DNA of 64,000 nt from NCBI GenBank assembly GCA_964019165.1, contig OZ025281.1, positions 6,481,799 through 6,545,798 on the forward strand, given 5' to 3'. A model generated the notes under the pieces. That model was not told the DNA's origin. It searched no databases and worked only from the letters and a program-made list of their open reading frames with translations. The position numbers and the translations under genes were made by a program. Position 1 is the first letter of the stretch. Each line of letters begins with the position of its first letter. Source of the DNA: Mastigias papua (lineage: Eukaryota > Cnidaria > Scyphozoa > Rhizostomeae > Mastigiidae). Shown piece after piece: positions 22,556-35,050 of this stretch.

Positions 22556-22850
22556 GAAGAGGCGGAAAGCTGTGTAAGAAGAGGCGGAAAGCCCCATAGC
22601 CTAGCGCAGGTATCCGAGCATTTTGTGCACAATGTGTTCTTGCAATTTTTTCGATTTGACCAATGCAATGCTGATGGTCACGTGCTCCATTGCAGTGGCC
22701 CATGACGTCACCTCCCTGTGATCCTCATCGAAAATGCGGACCATGCTGCTTCGATGGGCGGCTGCGTTAGTCTTTCCAAGGCTAATCTCCAGCTGTTTAG
22801 GGGGGGGGGGTAGGGGAGCCCGCGTCTAGCGGGCTATCAAAAGACTGCTA
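22556..22850 (+). repeat. Foldback repeat family, copy 1 (single arm)
   Basis: Runs from GCCCCATAGCCTAGCGCAGG through GTATCCGAGCATTTTGTGCA to the small terminal hairpin AGCCCGCGTCTAGCGGGCT (about 22817-22835), then CTAGT. A short direct repeat GTAAGAAGAGGCGGAAAGC precedes it. It abuts the broken integrase of the BEL/Pao remnant and so probably inserted into it. Other copies are at 37567, 40716 and 43267. Confidence 0.75.
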
Positions 22851-22889
22851 GTCTTCATCATATCAATAGGGAATATATTGTGTCTAAAA

Positions 22890-23400
22890 CCCCATAGAAC
22901 TGCATAACATGTAACATATTGCGCATAAAATCGTGTGTGTCCATAGAATACAAATAATATACTGCATATACAGCTGTGTATAAATGAAAATGAATAACTT
23001 TCACTGCTATTTGGACTAAACTTACCTAATCAAATATGTGGTGCTAGCCAGTACTAATTCCTTAAAATACTATAATCACCTGCATTCTTAAGCATGGTAA
23101 TCAATTCTAACCTAAGGAGTCTAGTACAATGTAGCAGAGTAAATCTATTTATATTAAATATTGTGCATAACATCATGTGTCTCCATAGAATACAAATAAT
23201 ATAACACATATATAGCCGAGTATGAAGAAAAATCAAGAACCTACACCACTACTTTCATTAAGGTTACTAAAATCATTATGTGTCGTGCTAGTGTGTACTA
23301 CTTAATCTCTCAGAATACCACAATCACATATTTCCCTATGCATAGACATCAATTCTAACCTAAGGAGTCTAGCACAATGAAGCAGGGCAATTTTGCATTG
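22890..23400. repeat. ~248-bp tandem repeat, two units
   Basis: TCAATTCTAACCTAAGGAGT occurs at 23101 and again at 23349, a spacing of 248. TCCATAGAATACAAATAATA also recurs at the matching offset. Units are diverged and carry no conserved frame. Confidence 0.75.
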
Positions 23401-23487
23401 TATTCTTAGTATATAGTGATGGCTGCGCCACATGTCGTGGAGATTGCAACCTATTTCCTCTTTCGAGATGCACTCGACACTGGACAT

Positions 23488-23767
23488 ACAATACCCGACA
23501 AAAGTCCTGGGACACTTCACACTTTTTGCAGTCTGCAACAAACTTTCATTCCCCTCTCCCCCTGAAACAATGTTGGTTTTCTGGAGAAGTACCTGCGATA
23601 ATGGGAAAATTTCGCGTGCACGCCAACTTCAAATGTACCAAAAACGAATCAACATTGTTCTAGGGGGAAGGGGGGTGCATGTTTGTAGCAACTATGACAA
23701 TATGTAGAGGAAAATGGTTTTTTATCTGTTTCTTCTAAGTGTCCCAAGGACTTTTGTCCACTATTGT
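23488..23767. mobile_element. 280-bp MITE, copy 1 of an identical pair
   Basis: Ends are imperfect inverted repeats: ACAATACCCGACAAAAGTCC on the left; the right end reads ACAATAGTGGACAAAAGTCC as the reverse complement. Both continue into TTGGGACACTT or TGGGACACTT. An internal C-rich/G-rich inverted pair flanks ACAATGTTGG. No coding capacity. The copy at 26196-26475 has the same length and I found no difference base by base. Confidence 0.88.
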
Positions 23768-24725
23768 CTGGTATCAAATTTGAAAGATAAAAGCTATTTG
23801 GCTGCAATCATGGGCGATCATAGGGTTTTCGGGGGCGCTGATTACGATAGTGACAACAGTTTTTACGTATCTTTACCCTATGACGTCATGCTGACGTCAC
23901 AGGGTAAATTTATTGGGCTTGTCTCTTGAAGGTGCATATAAACAGTACTTTTGTACATACGAGTGCAACTGTACGTCATGCTCACAAAAATATGAGGCTC
24001 TAGCTTCTATATAGCAAAAACGCAGAAGAATTATGAGCAGTAGTTTGCGCTTAACATCGTATTAAAGCCGTGGCCTCGTAATCGTGAGCTTGACTGTAGG
24101 AATTGAACAACTGTCATAGGCGGCTGCAGATGGCCACAAAAGTGTACCATAAGGGTACACAGAGATTGAAATGAGATGACAAGAGAAGCGAAAATTACTG
24201 ATGAGAAGAATGAAGTTGTTAATTTGTGGCGAAAGGAGTTTAACTTGCCGCATAGTGAAATCACAACTCGGTGTAGGATCTCTAAATCTAGAGTAAACGC
24301 ATAGGCAAACAGTGTATGGAGTCAAAACCATCCAGAAAAAGTTGTGAGCCTCCAGCACTAACTAGAAGGGAGAAGGGTCGTTTTCTCAGAAATTTTAAGT
24401 CATGACAGAACAGATTTAGGCCCTCTGAAGAGGCCAGAAAGGCTATGAGGGGAGGGACAAGGCCTCCCCATCTTCGGGGACCCAGATAATGAGCACACAA
24501 GTAAATTCGATGGTGATAATATATGGTATGCTGTACAACCTGTTATCACTTCTAGCCCCCTTGACCACCTTAACAGTCAGTTTGAATCGTGGAAAGATGC
24601 GGGAAATGATTATTTGACAAAATAAAGTGGACAAACTACGTTCTGTGGAATATAATACATGCAATACAGTACACGGCTCAGCGTCCTTCAATGCAAATCA
24701 GACTGAACAACAACAACAATATGCA
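23768..24725. other. Gap with unrecognised open stretches
   Basis: Around 24180-24275 a plus frame reads DEKNEVVNLWRKEFNLPHSE, and around 24478-24620 another is open (DGDNIWYAVQPVITSSPLDH). Both look protein-like but match no family I know and lack clear splice or start signals. Confidence 0.2.
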
Positions 24726-24729
24726 CTAG

Positions 24730-25165
24730 CGACTGTTTACACGGTTTACACTCACAGTTTACACTTGAAAATCAGGCGAAAAAGGGTGCTTTCCTTGACG
24801 AAAGCAAAAAGGTGATCACCATGCCAGGTGTACACTATCTATGTACATGCTTTAGTGATTTTTCATGAATTTTTTAGTATACTGATAAGGAAATAATGAG
24901 GAAAAACTCCACGGTTTACACTTTTTTGCATAAAGAATCACATGACCTAACTCTTAATACCTTGGAAAGTGTAAACCGTGGAAAAAGGCCAATTTTCATA
25001 CCACTACTACGTTTTCTATAAACTTGAATATTGTTGATGGGTGTACACATATTGTGTACATCTTTTACGTATTTTACACAAATTAAATACTAAGCGTATG
25101 CAGAAATACAGAGCTTTTTGCAAGTGTAAACTGTTGGTGTAAACCGTGTAAACTGTGGAATGCAT
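24730..25165. mobile_element. Palindromic MITE built on GTTTACAC motifs
   Basis: The left end has ACTGTTTACACGGTTTACAC, and the right end read on the other strand has ACAGTTTACACGGTTTACAC. A nested inner pair is CCACGGTTTACACTTT (about 24910) and AAAGTGTAAACCGTGG (about 24972). GTGTACAC/GTGTACAT motifs are also mirrored (24828 and 25041). The whole is about 435 bp, without coding capacity. Target duplication was not resolved. Confidence 0.75.
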
Positions 25166-26195
25166 AGCAACAACACACTGCGGGATACTCATCGCATTCC
25201 GTTGTTGTCAAGCTGCACACAAAAGCATAGGTACAAAAAGGACAGAGGGAGGGGCAATTACAGCATTGATCTGAAGTGACAAAATGTAACAATAAACTGC
25301 CAATGAGCAAAACAACAGCGGCATAGAGTGACTGTCTCTTCACCAGACATGTGAATCTGACGAACATATTGGCGGTTGGCATCATTCATTATTGTCTCTA
25401 TCTCTAGTGCATCAATAAATTGTTGTTGTTATCTAGTGAAGCCATTTAGATTACTAGTGTGAATGTACTTTTGATCGTTGTTCTTTTTAGCTAACTAGTA
25501 ATTGTGTAACACGAAGGAGACTTTGAATATCCCTGCCGTCTGTTCTGTCTGTTTTGCTGATAACGGAAGTATTCATGAAATTTCGCCATGCAGACAGGCA
25601 TATGCAATCAATAGCGAATGTTTTCAATGGGGGTGTTTCTTGGGTACATTTTGAACTGTAATGCATTGCCAGTTAACACACCAGCCATACAAGCAGTGCA
25701 CATATAACGCCTCTTGTATAGAAAAAGTTGCCAAAATACATAAGCAGAATATATTTTAGGAATTAGAATAAGAACGAATGGTGAAATTAATAAGTTACGG
25801 ACTGCATCTGCGTAACCATAGCAATACTACCGTTAGTACATGTGCTAACGTCTGTCTTGGCCTCGTTTGCAAGTTCTGGCAAAGTTAAAGTAAAGCCGGT
25901 ATTTAGAGCGTTTTTGCAAGCTATGTTGCTCGAACTGTTCCTATATTTTCAAGATAAGTCTCGTGAGGCTCGTTTCGTCGATTACATTGTTTTTGGAAGA
26001 TAAAAATTATGTCCTAATACCGATTTGGGTAGGAGCACTGCCGGAGGGACAGAATGATAGACACCCACGTGACATGACGTCACAGAGATGACTTACAGAA
26101 TTTTAAATATCACCATCGTTTTTAGCACCATCGATTACCCCTTGACCAACCAACACATTGCAGGTATAACGTGTTTTGAAAAATTTCAATACCAG
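25166..26195. other. Gap, no gene identified
   Basis: No coding motif, inverted repeat or RNA feature was recognised between the palindromic MITE and the second 280-bp MITE. Confidence 0.35.
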
Positions 26196-26475
26196 ACAAT
26201 ACCCGACAAAAGTCCTGGGACACTTCACACTTTTTGCAGTCTGCAACAAACTTTCATTCCCCTCTCCCCCTGAAACAATGTTGGTTTTCTGGAGAAGTAC
26301 CTGCGATAATGGGAAAATTTCGCGTGCACGCCAACTTCAAATGTACCAAAAACGAATCAACATTGTTCTAGGGGGAAGGGGGGTGCATGTTTGTAGCAAC
26401 TATGACAATATGTAGAGGAAAATGGTTTTTTATCTGTTTCTTCTAAGTGTCCCAAGGACTTTTGTCCACTATTGT
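26196..26475. mobile_element. 280-bp MITE, copy 2 of an identical pair
   Basis: Same sequence as 23488-23767, inserted in the same orientation 2.7 kb away in unrelated flanks (CCAG on the left, AGAG on the right). Shared sequence begins exactly at ACAATA and ends exactly at TATTGT, which fixes the element borders. Lack of divergence implies recent movement or gene conversion. Confidence 0.88.
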
Positions 26476-27168
26476 AGAGATCGTAAATCAAGTTCCGAGT
26501 TCTGCATACAGCAAGCAAACTCTTCTTGCAACAAGCAAGCAAACGCATTCTTCTTCCCTACAATTGTTTCTTTATTTCATAGTAGTATATGAAATTCAAC
26601 AACCCTCTGCTCTTTCTACAGGAAATACTCCGCCTTAGAAGTTATGCGTCCTCTGCGCTGACAGTCTTTGACCTTCTGTAGAAATGCCACTATCAAACAA
26701 TAAGTGGATTGAAATGATAATCATTCTATGTCGTTTTCATCTCTTTCCATCCTCTTCACCTTTCCACCTGGTTCTAAATCGTGTAGGCATTATACGAAAT
26801 TACATATTACCATACTTAGAAGTAAGGCAGTGTCCTTTATCTTATTTGGGTCTGTTTGAATCTACCTATGCTTTCACTGAAAGTTTTGGTTATGATCTCA
26901 GACTATCAGAAGGAGGTCATTTGCTGGCGCTGCCTATCTTTTAGTCAATCTGCAGAGAGAGCCATCGTAGCTACAAGATATATGCTTTTAGCTAACTGTT
27001 TTGGTAGGACCAACTATATCAAGGAGCTGTTACAGCCTCAATGGCTAGATCTGCTACATTGGCTGGTCAAACCCTAGTTATACTGTATATGTCTGTTGCT
27101 TTTTGGTTCATAATAGAGCTTTTTGCACAAGTAATAAAATTTATTGTTGATTGTTTCTGTTCTTATAG

Positions 27169-27244
27169 CCACACTTGGAATCTTTGTTGTGCAAGCATTG
27201 ATAGCATCTGGCCTAGCAGCCATAGCATTCATTTACTATAACAG
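27169..27244 (+). CDS. Possible host exon encoding a membrane segment
   Basis: An acceptor-like TTCTTATAG precedes and a donor-like GTATGC follows a 76-bp open segment. It reads TLGIFVVQALIASGLAAIAF and then IYYN, a plausible transmembrane helix, with alanine- and glycine-rich codons unlike the surrounding AT-rich DNA. Start phase 2 and end phase 2. No family recognised and no matching neighbour exon of compatible phase found, so it could be chance. Confidence 0.3.
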
Positions 27245-28150
27245 GTATGCATCTTGTTTTTAAACCTTCAGCACCAGGAGTCCTAGCAGCTGGTTACCTT
27301 CATATTTGTTAGAGTTGTATTGCTTCGATATTTGTTGCTTCAGTCTCTCCTTTCTCAATTATATTGGTTTTATTGACACATTGGGATCACGGTTATATCT
27401 TAGTTCTAATTCAGGTTTAGTGACGTTTTATTAGCGATCACTACAAGTGTTGTATATATGGAGGCTGCAATTGATATCAACACCATATAATAGATTAGAT
27501 ACTGTAATGCAGTTTGTCTGTGTTAATTGCATGTAGTGACGAGTTTATAATTTGATTCTCAAATAATATATATTCCTTACCCATGGAGATCGGGAACTGA
27601 AATTCAACTTCCGGTTGCAACAATGCACATTCAGCACCCATGTAGCACAGGCATATATGTCTTATCATAATACCAGGTAAACTCACGGACAATGGGATGG
27701 AAATGGGCATCCATTATCTTCTTTTGGCCACAATTGTATTGGTCATCAATAAGGCAATCTTATACTATGTTCACAGGAGTCTTGGAGACCTATGTAAGTC
27801 AGGGAATTGGATTTGAAATCAGGGAAAAGCTGGAAAATCGGCCAATATTAAAAAAAATTTTCACATTCTCATTGTTTGTGCTCCTGCATTGTCGGCTCTT
27901 ATGCCAGATTATGTCTTTGGTTCTTCGAGATCTGCTGGGGAAGATGTGAAGCAAGTCAAGGAAACTTTAAAAATATGGTGGTGAGAAAAACGTGTAAAGT
28001 CATGGAATTTTGTTATAGCTGTATTGAGAACGCTGAATTTTAGAATGATCATTGTTTGGCATGACAGGCTTTATTGCTTTAGTTTGTTTCAGCTACTATT
28101 TTACGACCTCTTTGCCATGGTACTCCTAGTCTAGAATAGCTGATTTTCAG

Positions 28151-28234
28151 TATCAATACATAAAGCCATTCATGTCAAATCGTATGTCACAAGGCCCCTA
28201 TCCTTGTGTTGATAGAATATTAATGTGTGAGAAG
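28151..28234 (+). CDS. Possible host exon, 28 codons
   Basis: TGATTTTCAG precedes and GTAAGA follows an 84-bp open segment in phase 0 (YQYIKPFMSNRMSQGPYP, then CVDRILMCEK). Both splice signals are good matches. The protein is not recognisable. It cannot be joined in phase to the open segment at 27169. Confidence 0.25.
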
Positions 28235-30630
28235 GTAAGAATAGTAGTGCAATATACAAACTTCTTTTATAAAAAGAATTTTAAAAGAACACGAGCCTCA
28301 AATTGTATGGAAAATTAAGAACAAATTACGAACAAGTTCAGGCTAAAGCGCTGTCGGAGAGTGAGTTGAAACTGGTATGAAACTTTTTTGCTAAACAATG
28401 TTTGCTGGAAGTCCGCGAAACACCCAAAACAATTCATAAGTGTACCAAGACTGTTGGCAAGGATTATGCATCTGTGAGAATATATATCTTTTCTCTTGTG
28501 CTAATGTTATTGAAAATAATATCTGTTTCATAAACATCCAATGTTCTATTGCTTATTGTATGATGTGTACATTGCTTGCACCTTAATAATTTAAGAACAA
28601 ATTAAAAACAATTAAGCCGCAAATTTCTGGAACAATTAAGAACAGCCAGCCTGAACTTCAATTTTGCTGGTTCTTATGAAAAGAAATAATGTACGTATGA
28701 TAGTAGCTTCTCGAATGGTGTAAGAGAGGTTGTCGGTTTTTTGCAAATCTCACAAGTTCGAGACTTGATATTACTACCATGACATGAAGTTGTCTGTTAC
28801 CATTGTACCGTATATTTAGTGGGATTTGGAGATCCGTTGCTGTTGTTTTTGAAATACTTTTTTCTATCATATGCACTGCGAGTTCTTAGCAGGTTTATTT
28901 AGTGATTTCTAAATGCATAGCTGTCTTGAATTTTGTCATGTGAGCTATTGTAAACCAGACGAGAATGGGTATCTTTTAGCCAGCACAAAAGTTCCTTACA
29001 ACGCTTGCAATGACTTTGTCTCCCATATGCTTATTAAACTACATTTGATGATAATGTTACAGTATGCAAATTTAGATGCTATTTTCTACTTCCTCATCCA
29101 ACGATTGTATAGTATATATTGTTTGAGGATGTAAACCTGCCATCATCTTGGAATTTTGGAAGCATGTTGTGACATACAAATTAAAACTTGCGGATTGTGG
29201 AAGAAATGTGACTGAATTTGTGAAATTGTAATTGCAGGTAATTTGAAAGCGGTAGCTGCTATTAACCTCAGATTTGAGATATTGTGTTATTACATCAAAT
29301 ATTTTAACTCGTGTTAATTAGTACAGATTCTAAGACAATGGTTAAATTAGTTTCCCTCGTTGGCAAAGGTTAGCCTGTGTATTGTAGAGATATAGATTCT
29401 GCAACCTTTTACAGCAAATTGGCGAATCTATTGAAGATCATATTTCAATTCTGTACACCCTGGCAACTACTTGGGGATTTTTTGATTGTTTAGGGGAGTG
29501 TTTAATATGAGACAAAATTGTTCTTGGTCTATCAGGGATGCCAAGAAGTTGTTGCTACGAAAGAGAAATTTTACACTGAAAGATGTGTTCTGAGTTTTGT
29601 AAGACTGCAGAGACTACTTCGAAGGAATGGTGAAAAGTTGAACAACCATAGAGATTCAGCAAGATCAAGGCAAGCACAAAGTTGCATGGAGGTAGAGAGA
29701 AGGGCCATTGGTGTTAAATAAACAGGGTTGCGTTTATTGAATTTTGGATTGTTTTCCAACCTCTGAGCTTATTAGAGCCCCCCACTTAGTAAGTATAGAT
29801 GTAGGGTGTCAAAAGCAACCTAGATGATGAGGACATAGCTATCTTCAAGGGTTAGTTTGATGGCGAAATTTAAGTGATGCCAAGATTTATGAGTCTAAAA
29901 TGGGCATTACGTTGATACTGCTGTGACAGTATAAGTAGAGCAAGAAGATTTTTGAAAAATTGCTGCTATATCTGATAGTTTCAAGATCTATGAGAAATAT
30001 TATGTGATGTAAATTCTGTAAAATCTCAGATTGAATCAAGGCCGAGTGCAAATGTTACACCAGTTAAGTATGTTAGTGGTGCAATGTGACCATGTACAGT
30101 AAAACTGAAAATGTGGACTCAGTCTTTCATTACAGCCTTTAGAACATGTAGAGACTAGCTGAGAAATCATGTGAATCAGAAGAAAATTCTGTTGAATTCA
30201 TAGCTGTCAAAGAGGAGTTCATGCCAGTGTTAGGGAAAAGAACATTAGAGCCGATGACTATTATGGTTGCGAACTTTCACAGCATGAAGTCTGCATGCAG
30301 TTTAACAACAGTTTGGTATATCAGGGGTGAGTACAGGGATGTGGACACTTGCAGGCACAGCACACCTTACAGTAGTCCCCACCGTGAATCCAGTTGTGTC
30401 TTCAGCACTTCGAGTTTGAAATGTTTTGGAAAGCAAAATGTGGTATGAGTTAGACAGGTTTATGAAGCTTGAAATTTTGATGCTTTTGATGAACTAACAA
30501 ACTGGGTTATCAAGCAGCAATACAAGAGACGGACGTAAAATTGGTATTTGTATTGACCCAAAGCTGTCAAACCAAGCATTATAGCGTGATAGATACACAT
30601 TACCTGTTATTGATCATATTCTTTCCGAGG
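28235..30630. other. 2.4-kb region, no gene identified
   Basis: AT-rich sequence with short open frames only (for example 29518-29721, 67 codons, basic and glutamine-poor). Related phrases GAACAAATTA(C/A)(G/A)AACAA at 28320 and 28594 suggest a small degenerate repeat. No convincing exon or RNA gene. Confidence 0.35.
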
Positions 30631-30632
30631 TA

Positions 30633-30902
30633 CAATGCCTGCCAAAAGTAGTTGGAACACCCGCTCAATTGTATGACTTTCTGACTCCTGCCGCCTTTCT
30701 GTTACACCAGTCAAAATGTAAACCCCCCTCACACAATGTTGATTCGATAGCGAAAACCTGTAGCTTTCTAAAGACGTGTTACTTTTTCCCTTTGGGTTGT
30801 TCGTATTTGTTTCATATAACATTGTTTAACGGGGGAGTGAATGCTATTACTCGTCTATTGCGTAAATCATATCAGGTGTTCCAACTACTTTTGGCAGGCA
30901 TG
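30633..30902. mobile_element. Tc1-type MITE, copy 1
   Basis: Long inverted ends: TGCCTGCCAAAAGTAGTTGG, continuing AACACC, is mirrored by GGTGTTCCAACTACTTTTGG, continuing CAGGCA. The CA(A)TGCCTGCCAAAAGT start resembles ends of Tc1/mariner elements and follows a TA at 30631-30632. About 270 bp, non-coding. A diverged copy lies at 34225-34499. A broken Tc1-like transposase is present at 6770-8310, but I cannot show that it belongs to the same family. Confidence 0.8.
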
Positions 30903-31212
30903 TTTCGCTCACGCTTTATCAGAATAAGCTTTACAGAATTGGAAGGAGCCAAATTATCATCATAAAACAAAACTACCAAAAAAGTGCCTATGGGGTTCAT
31001 ACAATATGCAACAAGAAGAATAATGCAACACGTAAACGGGTAATGTGAAAAAGATAAAGAACAGGAAATGTATAGTCGACATTACTATACATCTCAGAAA
31101 AACCATAATGAAGCCCCATAGAGGTGGCGAGAAGAAATAGAATAAAAAACGCATACGTAAACGTATAGTAATAGATAAATGAAGTAGCAAACAGATGAAA
31201 AGAGACTAGAAC

Positions 31213-31440
31213 GTAAGTCTTGTATTACTGTGAGTCAACCTGCTGTATGGTATGATCATAGCGGATAAAGCTATCTAACTTATATTGCCAATACCTTTCT
31301 CTCATCCTATCACTACCTATGAGTCGATCTATGATAATGACTTTGATATCCTCCAGGAATCCACAATTCCCCTCCTGAGAGAAATGGCTGAAAGATTCAA
31401 CTTGTGGGGCCTGAGTACCTGCAATAAACCCACGGTACAC
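31213..31440 (-). pseudogene. Penelope-like element fragment, GIY-YIG endonuclease C-terminal part
   Basis: Minus-strand frame from about 31440: FSHFSQEGNCGFLEDIKVII, then IDRLIGSDRMRERYWQYKLD and SFIRYD. This HFSQEGxxGFLEDIxVxIID...RExxWQYKL block is the end of the GIY-YIG endonuclease domain in EN-positive Penelope-like elements. The domain nicks target DNA for insertion. Only the C-terminal third remains, on the opposite strand to the Penelope RT that starts at about 31480, so two elements or two halves lie back to back. Confidence 0.7.
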
Positions 31441-31479
31441 CAAAGTATATTTATATATATATAAGCAGTGGGGAGGAGG

Positions 31480-32225
31480 GTTAATCCAACCGTGGCTACT
31501 GACACCCTGGTTGGGTTGGCATCCCTGGTCCTTAAAAATAACTATTTTAAATTTAACAATAAGATATATAGGCAAAAGTTAGGAACGGCGATAGGCATTA
31601 ACTATTTTAAATTTAACAATAAGCTATATAGGCAAAAGTTAGGAACGGCGATAGGCATGAAGTTCGCTCCGGCCTATGCTAATCTTTTTATGAGTGGGTT
31701 GGAAGAGAGGTTGTTGGAGGCTTCGGCAGACAAACCACTAGTCTGGATGCGATTCATCGATGATATTTTCTTCATTTGGGCACATGGGGAGGAGAAGCTG
31801 AAGCTGTTCATCAACTTTCTCAACAGTAGCCACGACAGTATCAAATTTGCAAGCGAGTATTCCCGGGAAACCATAAGTTTTTTAGATGTCCAGGTCACTA
31901 TGGGAGAGGGGGGAGTCCTAACGACAGATTTGTTTTGCAAACCAACTGATACTCATCAGTTCTTGCATAAGAAATCATGTCATTCATGGCATACTAAGAA
32001 GACGATTCCTTATAGCCAAGCCCTTAGGTATCGTGGGATATGTTCAGAGGATCGCGAATTTAGAGATAGGATAAGTAATTTAGCTGGATGGTTAAAGGAT
32101 AGGGGCTATGGAGAGTCACTAATTAATGAACAGATAGACAGGGTACGTAGGTTAGAGAGGGAGACTCTTCTAGCTGAGTCAAGCTGGGAACCAAACCCTG
32201 GGAGGGGGATAGGATTCCATTAGCC
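31480..32225 (+). pseudogene. Penelope-like element reverse transcriptase (C-terminal half), with a 60-bp internal duplication
   Basis: The plus frame reads ASLVLKNNYFKFNNKIYRQK, LGTAIG, then after a duplicated 20-residue unit MKFAPAYANLFMSGLEER. Catalytic FIDDIFFIW follows at about 31754-31780, then ISFLDVQV and the DTHQFLHKKSCH block, ending at a stop at 32221. This is the palm-to-thumb region of Penelope-like RTs, including the GTAIGxxFAPxYANLFM motif and FIDDIF. The N-terminal half is missing. Bases 31541-31600 and 31601-31660 are near-identical, so the YxxKLGTAIG block is present twice in frame. Confidence 0.88.
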
Positions 32226-32770
32226 ATTACATACCATCCAGCATTCAACAGTGTGGGGAAAACAATTAGGAGTCTCCACTCTATGCTTTCAAACTCAGAG
32301 GAACATAGGGAGGTATTTCCTGAACCTACGCTCACTGCTGTTAGGAGATGTAAGAACCTTAAGGATCTGTTAGTTAGGGCTAGGCTGGCTACTAACAGTA
32401 ACTGTGATGAAAGGGGTCGTACTCGTTGTGAAAAGTCCAGATGTCAAGTGTGTTAATCTATATCTGATAGTGACAGTTTCCATTCCTACGTAACTAAGAA
32501 GGAATATAAGATTAACTTTTCGTTTAATTGTAATTCGTCGAATGTTGTATACTAGTTTGACTGTGTTGTATATTGTGTTCTGCATGCGGGTAGCACTAAC
32601 ACGCCTTTTAGGCTGAGGTTTAATAATTACAAGGCATGTAATCGTAGGTTTACGTCTGGTTCTTCAGGTCCCCAGATGGACTTTCTCAGATATCTTTCTG
32701 AGGAAGGGCATCATGGGTTCATGGAAGACATTCGTGTCACTGTTATTGATAAACTATTGTTATTGTAAAC
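32226..32770 (+). pseudogene. Penelope-like element linker and degraded GIY-YIG endonuclease
   Basis: Continuing from the RT after a frameshift: NSVGKTIRSLHSMLSNSEEH, then NLKDLLVRAR and a cysteine cluster ending CEKSRCQVC (about 32430-32453). A decayed GIY-YIG part follows, including GSTNTPFRLRFNNYKACNRR (about 32588-32650) and FLRYLSEEGHHGFMEDIRV (about 32680-32735). The CxxC...GIY-YIG order is characteristic of EN-positive Penelope-like elements. The frame is broken near 32453 and 32550 and stops at VIDKLLLL, shorter than the minus-strand fragment at 31213. Confidence 0.75.
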
Positions 32771-32959
32771 CGATTCATTTAGGTGTTTTGGAATTGGTTT
32801 ACATCAAGACTCAAAACCCAGTCTTGTGTAAACAAAAAGAGTTCGTTTTTTCACTTGGACTCTTCAAGTAAACAATGGTGAATAGGTGCTAATGGGCCAA
32901 TCATAGAGCCAAATAGACGCATTATTCATCATATCACGTGTACCCGCATCTGGCTATAT

Positions 32960-34224
<1,265 letters not shown>

Positions 34225-34499
34225 CAATGCTTTCCAGAAGTAGTTGGAACACCCACACCATTGCATGAGTTTCTTACTCCTGCCGCTTATTGGTGACATC
34301 ATTTATAATGTAAACCCCTCCCCCCTTAAACTTCGTTGATTAAATGGCGAAAACCAGATGCTTTCTATAGACGTATTACTTTTGCCCTTTGGGTTGCTCA
34401 TACTTGTTTCATACAATATTGTTGAGCTGTTGAGGGGATGCTTTAGCTCGTCTATAACGTAAATCACAGCAAATGTTCCAAAGCTGTTTGCAGGCATTG
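34225..34499. mobile_element. Tc1-type MITE, copy 2 (diverged)
   Basis: Aligns along its length with 30633-30902: AAGTAGTTGGAACACCC, GACTCCTGCCGC-like, AATGTAAACCCC and CCCTTTGGGTTG all recur in order. Its ends are CAATGC and GCATTG. The inverted ends are more eroded than in copy 1, so the two insertions differ in age. Confidence 0.75.
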
Positions 34500-34534
34500 T
34501 CTGTATGCTATATTTGAATCTGTACGATACAGCC

Positions 34535-34730
34535 ATAAGCATCTTACATACTTTCCTTCAACTCTCTGCAGTCCATGGGGCTGCGATGGCCCCCCCTGGT
34601 ATGAGCAGTCCTCTCTCAATACCAGGTCCAGTGCACATTGCAATGGAGCTGCAATGGCTCCCCTGTCCAAATTGGGTAAGAGAGGGGCAGTGTGAGCAAA
34701 TCACCTACCCTTGAGCAAGGATTTCAATGC
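34535..34730 (+). repeat. SINE body fragment, copy without head
   Basis: TTACATACTTTC, GATGGC/ATGGGGC, GAGCAGTCCTCTCTCAA, AGGTCCAGTGCACATTGCAA and GGAGCTGCAATGGCTC match the body of the SINE at 34733-35050. This copy lacks the tRNA-like head, as expected for a 5'-truncated insertion. Confidence 0.7.
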
Positions 34731-34732
34731 TT

Positions 34733-35050
34733 GGCCTGATAGCTCAGTTGCTAGAGCACTTGACATAAAAAGTAAGAGGTTGCGAGTTCGATTGCCGCTC
34801 TGGTCGGTTATTTTCTCGCACTTTCACTTCTCGTTTCTCCCAAATCCTGTCGCTTTTACATACTTTCTGTCAACCATATCGAGCCGATGGGGCAGCAATG
34901 CCTCCTCCCCTGTCTGGTGTGAGCAGTCCTCTCTCAACAGCAGGTCCAATGCACATTGCAATGGAACTGTGATGGCTCTGCTGTGCAACAGCTTTCCAGA
35001 CACCAATTTGGCATTTGTACCATGCTAGATTGCAATTCGGCCAATCAGTT
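34733..35050 (+). repeat. tRNA-derived SINE
   Basis: The head TGGCCTGATAGCTCAGTTGC, followed by TAGAGCACTT, carries a pol III A box (TAGCTCAGTTGCTAGAGC type). GCGAGTTCGATTGCC about 45 bp later is a B box in a T-arm context, closing with CTGGTCGG. The anticodon arm is disordered, so this is not a functional tRNA. An unrelated body follows, shared with the fragment at 34535-34730. It would be transcribed by RNA polymerase III and mobilised by a LINE. The 3' end is unclear, near the segment TGGCATTTGTACC... at about 35030. Confidence 0.75.

Noticed and set aside
23432..23707. A gene shared by two loci (the frame also occurs at 26176-26415)
   Set aside because: The shared frame is only the translation of the identical 280-bp MITE pair.
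34733..34810. A functional tRNA gene
   Set aside because: A and B boxes are good, but the anticodon arm does not form a proper stem and the sequence continues into a SINE body that is repeated nearby.
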